NCBI GenBank assembly: GCA_902470835.1
Contig: CABRHR010000057.1
Coordinates: 1-12,964 of the forward strand
Reading direction: 5' to 3'
Source of the DNA: an uncultured Collinsella sp.
GTDB lineage: Bacteria > Actinomycetota > Coriobacteriia > Coriobacteriales > Coriobacteriaceae
Length of the DNA stretch: 12,964 bases
Positions 11,817 through 12,964 of this stretch are shown here, piece by piece. The position numbers and the translations under genes are program-made. Position 1 is the stretch's first letter; each line of letters opens with the position of its first letter. The notes below the pieces were generated by a model that saw nothing but the letters and a program-made list of their open reading frames with translations, ran no database searches and was not told where the DNA came from.

Positions 11817-12964
11817 CTATGTCGGCACCTTCCTTCATGAGTTGGGCCACAAGTTGATGAAAACTTGGGTTGGGCAGCGGCACATAGACACCGTTTAAGT
11901 AATTGCGCCCCAGATTCTCATTTGCACGAGGCGAATACTCCATCGCAGCAATTAATTGCGAAGCACCTTCAGAGTCCTTTTCCACAAACCAGACCTGGTC
12001 ACGTTCAAGCACCTCTTCCATAGGGCTGGTTCGTGTCATCAAGGTGACATCTTGGGTCGAGAAGATTAGCTGCGCGCCCTTTGGATTTGTGTCGGGATCG
12101 GCGAACAGTGAGACGAAGTCGCGCAGGAGCGTAGGATGAAGGCTCGAATCAAGCTCGTCAATTACTGTTGTGGCCCCACTGCTTAAAGAACGTAAGGCTA
12201 CCGAGAAAAACGCCAGCGCAGCTTTTGTGCCCTCCGATTCATGGGCGGAGCCCAGCCAAAAGCCATCTCCCGAGCCTTTATGGTGGAAGAACAGGTCATA
12301 AGCGAATGACAATTTAAAGTCTTCTCCAATTTTATTACGTGCCTCTTCCGGAATCCCATCGAGTCCAATGAGTGAGTCTTTTAAACCCATGACGCCTTCC
12401 GATTGACGGATATCCATGCCGTCAATTCCGATATCAGCATATTTAATTAGCTGAGATAGCATCTGAGCTCGAGCGTCATCGTTGATAAACAGCTTTTTTA
12501 TGGTGGCGAGTTCTGCTAGATAATGCGTTGCATCATAGAGATTGATGTCATTGGCAAGAGCTGTGAATGCGGGTTGAATTACATCACTTCCAGCCGCCGC
12601 TGCGGCAGATAAGAACAAAGAATTATTGCGCGTGATATCCCAAAGTTGTTTTTTTGCACCTGTAAAGGTGCTACCAAATTTAATTGACTGTTCCCCGTTT
12701 ATCGAAGAGCGGTCATAGAGAAGGGACGGCTGTTTTGATCGGTATACGGTGAGGTTCTCATATGTAACCTCATTTTTGTTTACACCAAATGAAAACTCAT
12801 ACTTCAAATTGCTGGCGATAAATTCAATCGAGAACTCGGTATCACTTGATCGAGACTCTGAGTCAAGCAAAAAAGGAATGACAGGTATATGAGATTTTGA
12901 ATCACCTGTTGCGTAACCGTTGCGAATAAAATATGAGACAAAGTCCAGGGCGTCTAAAAAATTT
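11809..12964 (-). CDS. RloA-like AAA ATPase, 5' end cut by window
   Basis: The visible 384 residues belong to an SMC/OLD-like AAA ATPase (AAA_15/AAA_21 type), the usual partner of RloB. The first visible residues, NFLDALDFVSYF, are the helix that normally follows the Walker A GKS, so only about 40-50 residues including Walker A are missing. Further on come the IPVIPFLLD segment, a middle helical region, the ABC-like signature in SEGTKAALAF, Walker B VIDELDSSLHP, and LIFSTQDVTLM followed by RDQVWFVEKD. In relatives known to me the H-loop reads TTHD; here it reads STQD, so His is replaced by Gln (codon 12052-12054). The frame has no stop up to the end. The apparent TTG start at 12870 is internal and not real. 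GC content is visibly lower than that of the core genes. Confidence 0.88.
   Translation of the reverse strand, partial: NFLDALDFVSYFIRNGYATGDSKSHIPVIPFLLDSESRSSDTEFSIEFIASNLKYEFSFGVNKNEVTYENLTVYRSKQPSLLYDRSSINGEQSIKFGSTFTGAKKQLWDITRNNSLFLSAAAAAGSDVIQPAFTALANDINLYDATHYLAELATIKKLFINDDARAQMLSQLIKYADIGIDGMDIRQSEGVMGLKDSLIGLDGIPEEARNKIGEDFKLSFAYDLFFHHKGSGDGFWLGSAHESEGTKAALAFFSVALRSLSSGATTVIDELDSSLHPTLLRDFVSLFADPDTNPKGAQLIFSTQDVTLMTRTSPMEEVLERDQVWFVEKDSEGASQLIAAMEYSPRANENLGRNYLNGVYVPLPNPSFHQLVAQLMKEGADIDG

Noticed and set aside
11809..12870. RloA-like gene starting at a TTG at 12870
   Set aside because: The frame stays open with family-typical sequence to the window end, so the TTG is an internal leucine codon.

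Overview
The window looks like the start of a draft-assembly contig from a high-GC gut actinobacterium, most likely Coriobacteriia close to Collinsella. That placement is inferred from GC-rich codon use, the rluB-scpB-scpA block and the flavour of the accessory genes; it is not proven here. Bases 1-46 are not genomic. They read as the tail of the Illumina P5 adapter, an 8-base i5 index and the complete Nextera read-1 transposon adapter. Every protein and tRNA gene lies on the minus strand, so transcription runs from high to low coordinates.

Core block (47-5358). Upstream to downstream: tRNA-Ala(GGC) with a clear promoter and a hairpin/T-run terminator, an ABC-F ATPase, a 98-aa membrane protein that starts on a GTG overlapping the ABC-F stop, an M50 site-2-type metalloprotease, scpA, scpB, and an rluB-type pseudouridine synthase cut by the contig start. 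Spacings are short or overlapping, apart from an 84-base gap before scpA. The block serves translation (ABC-F, RluB), chromosome condensation (ScpAB) and the membrane.

Accessory block 1 (5439-7303) lies between tRNA-Ala and tRNA-Val(CAC). It holds a 162-base imperfect palindrome with 31-base perfect arms, and an unrecognised 381-aa protein with a PD-(D/E)XK-like C-terminus. That protein's gene carries its own perfect 18-base inverted repeat. An approximately 340-base non-coding stretch with small repeats follows.

Accessory block 2 (7392-12964) is a cluster of toxin-antitoxin-like and defence-like genes. A DUF3990 (ADP-ribosyltransferase-like) gene and an HTH antitoxin-type gene are followed with almost no spacing by a 61-aa small protein, a Fic/Doc protein and a DUF3825 protein. 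The probable promoter of this run is buried in a striking operator: two inverted 25-base arms, each itself a palindrome. Upstream sits a second unit, a 92-aa protein plus a minimal MNT nucleotidyltransferase. The 92-aa protein and the 61-aa Fic partner share almost the same first 11 codons although their enzyme partners are unrelated. Furthest upstream is a RloA-like ATPase plus a RloB-like TOPRIM protein (OLD/AbiL-like layout); the ATPase gene is truncated by the window end just after where its Walker A motif should be.

The most interesting signals are the clustering of three nucleotide-transfer enzyme families (DUF3990, Fic/Doc, MNT), the shared leader-like N-terminus of two otherwise different small partners, the nested-palindrome operator, and the palindromic element beside tRNA-Ala.
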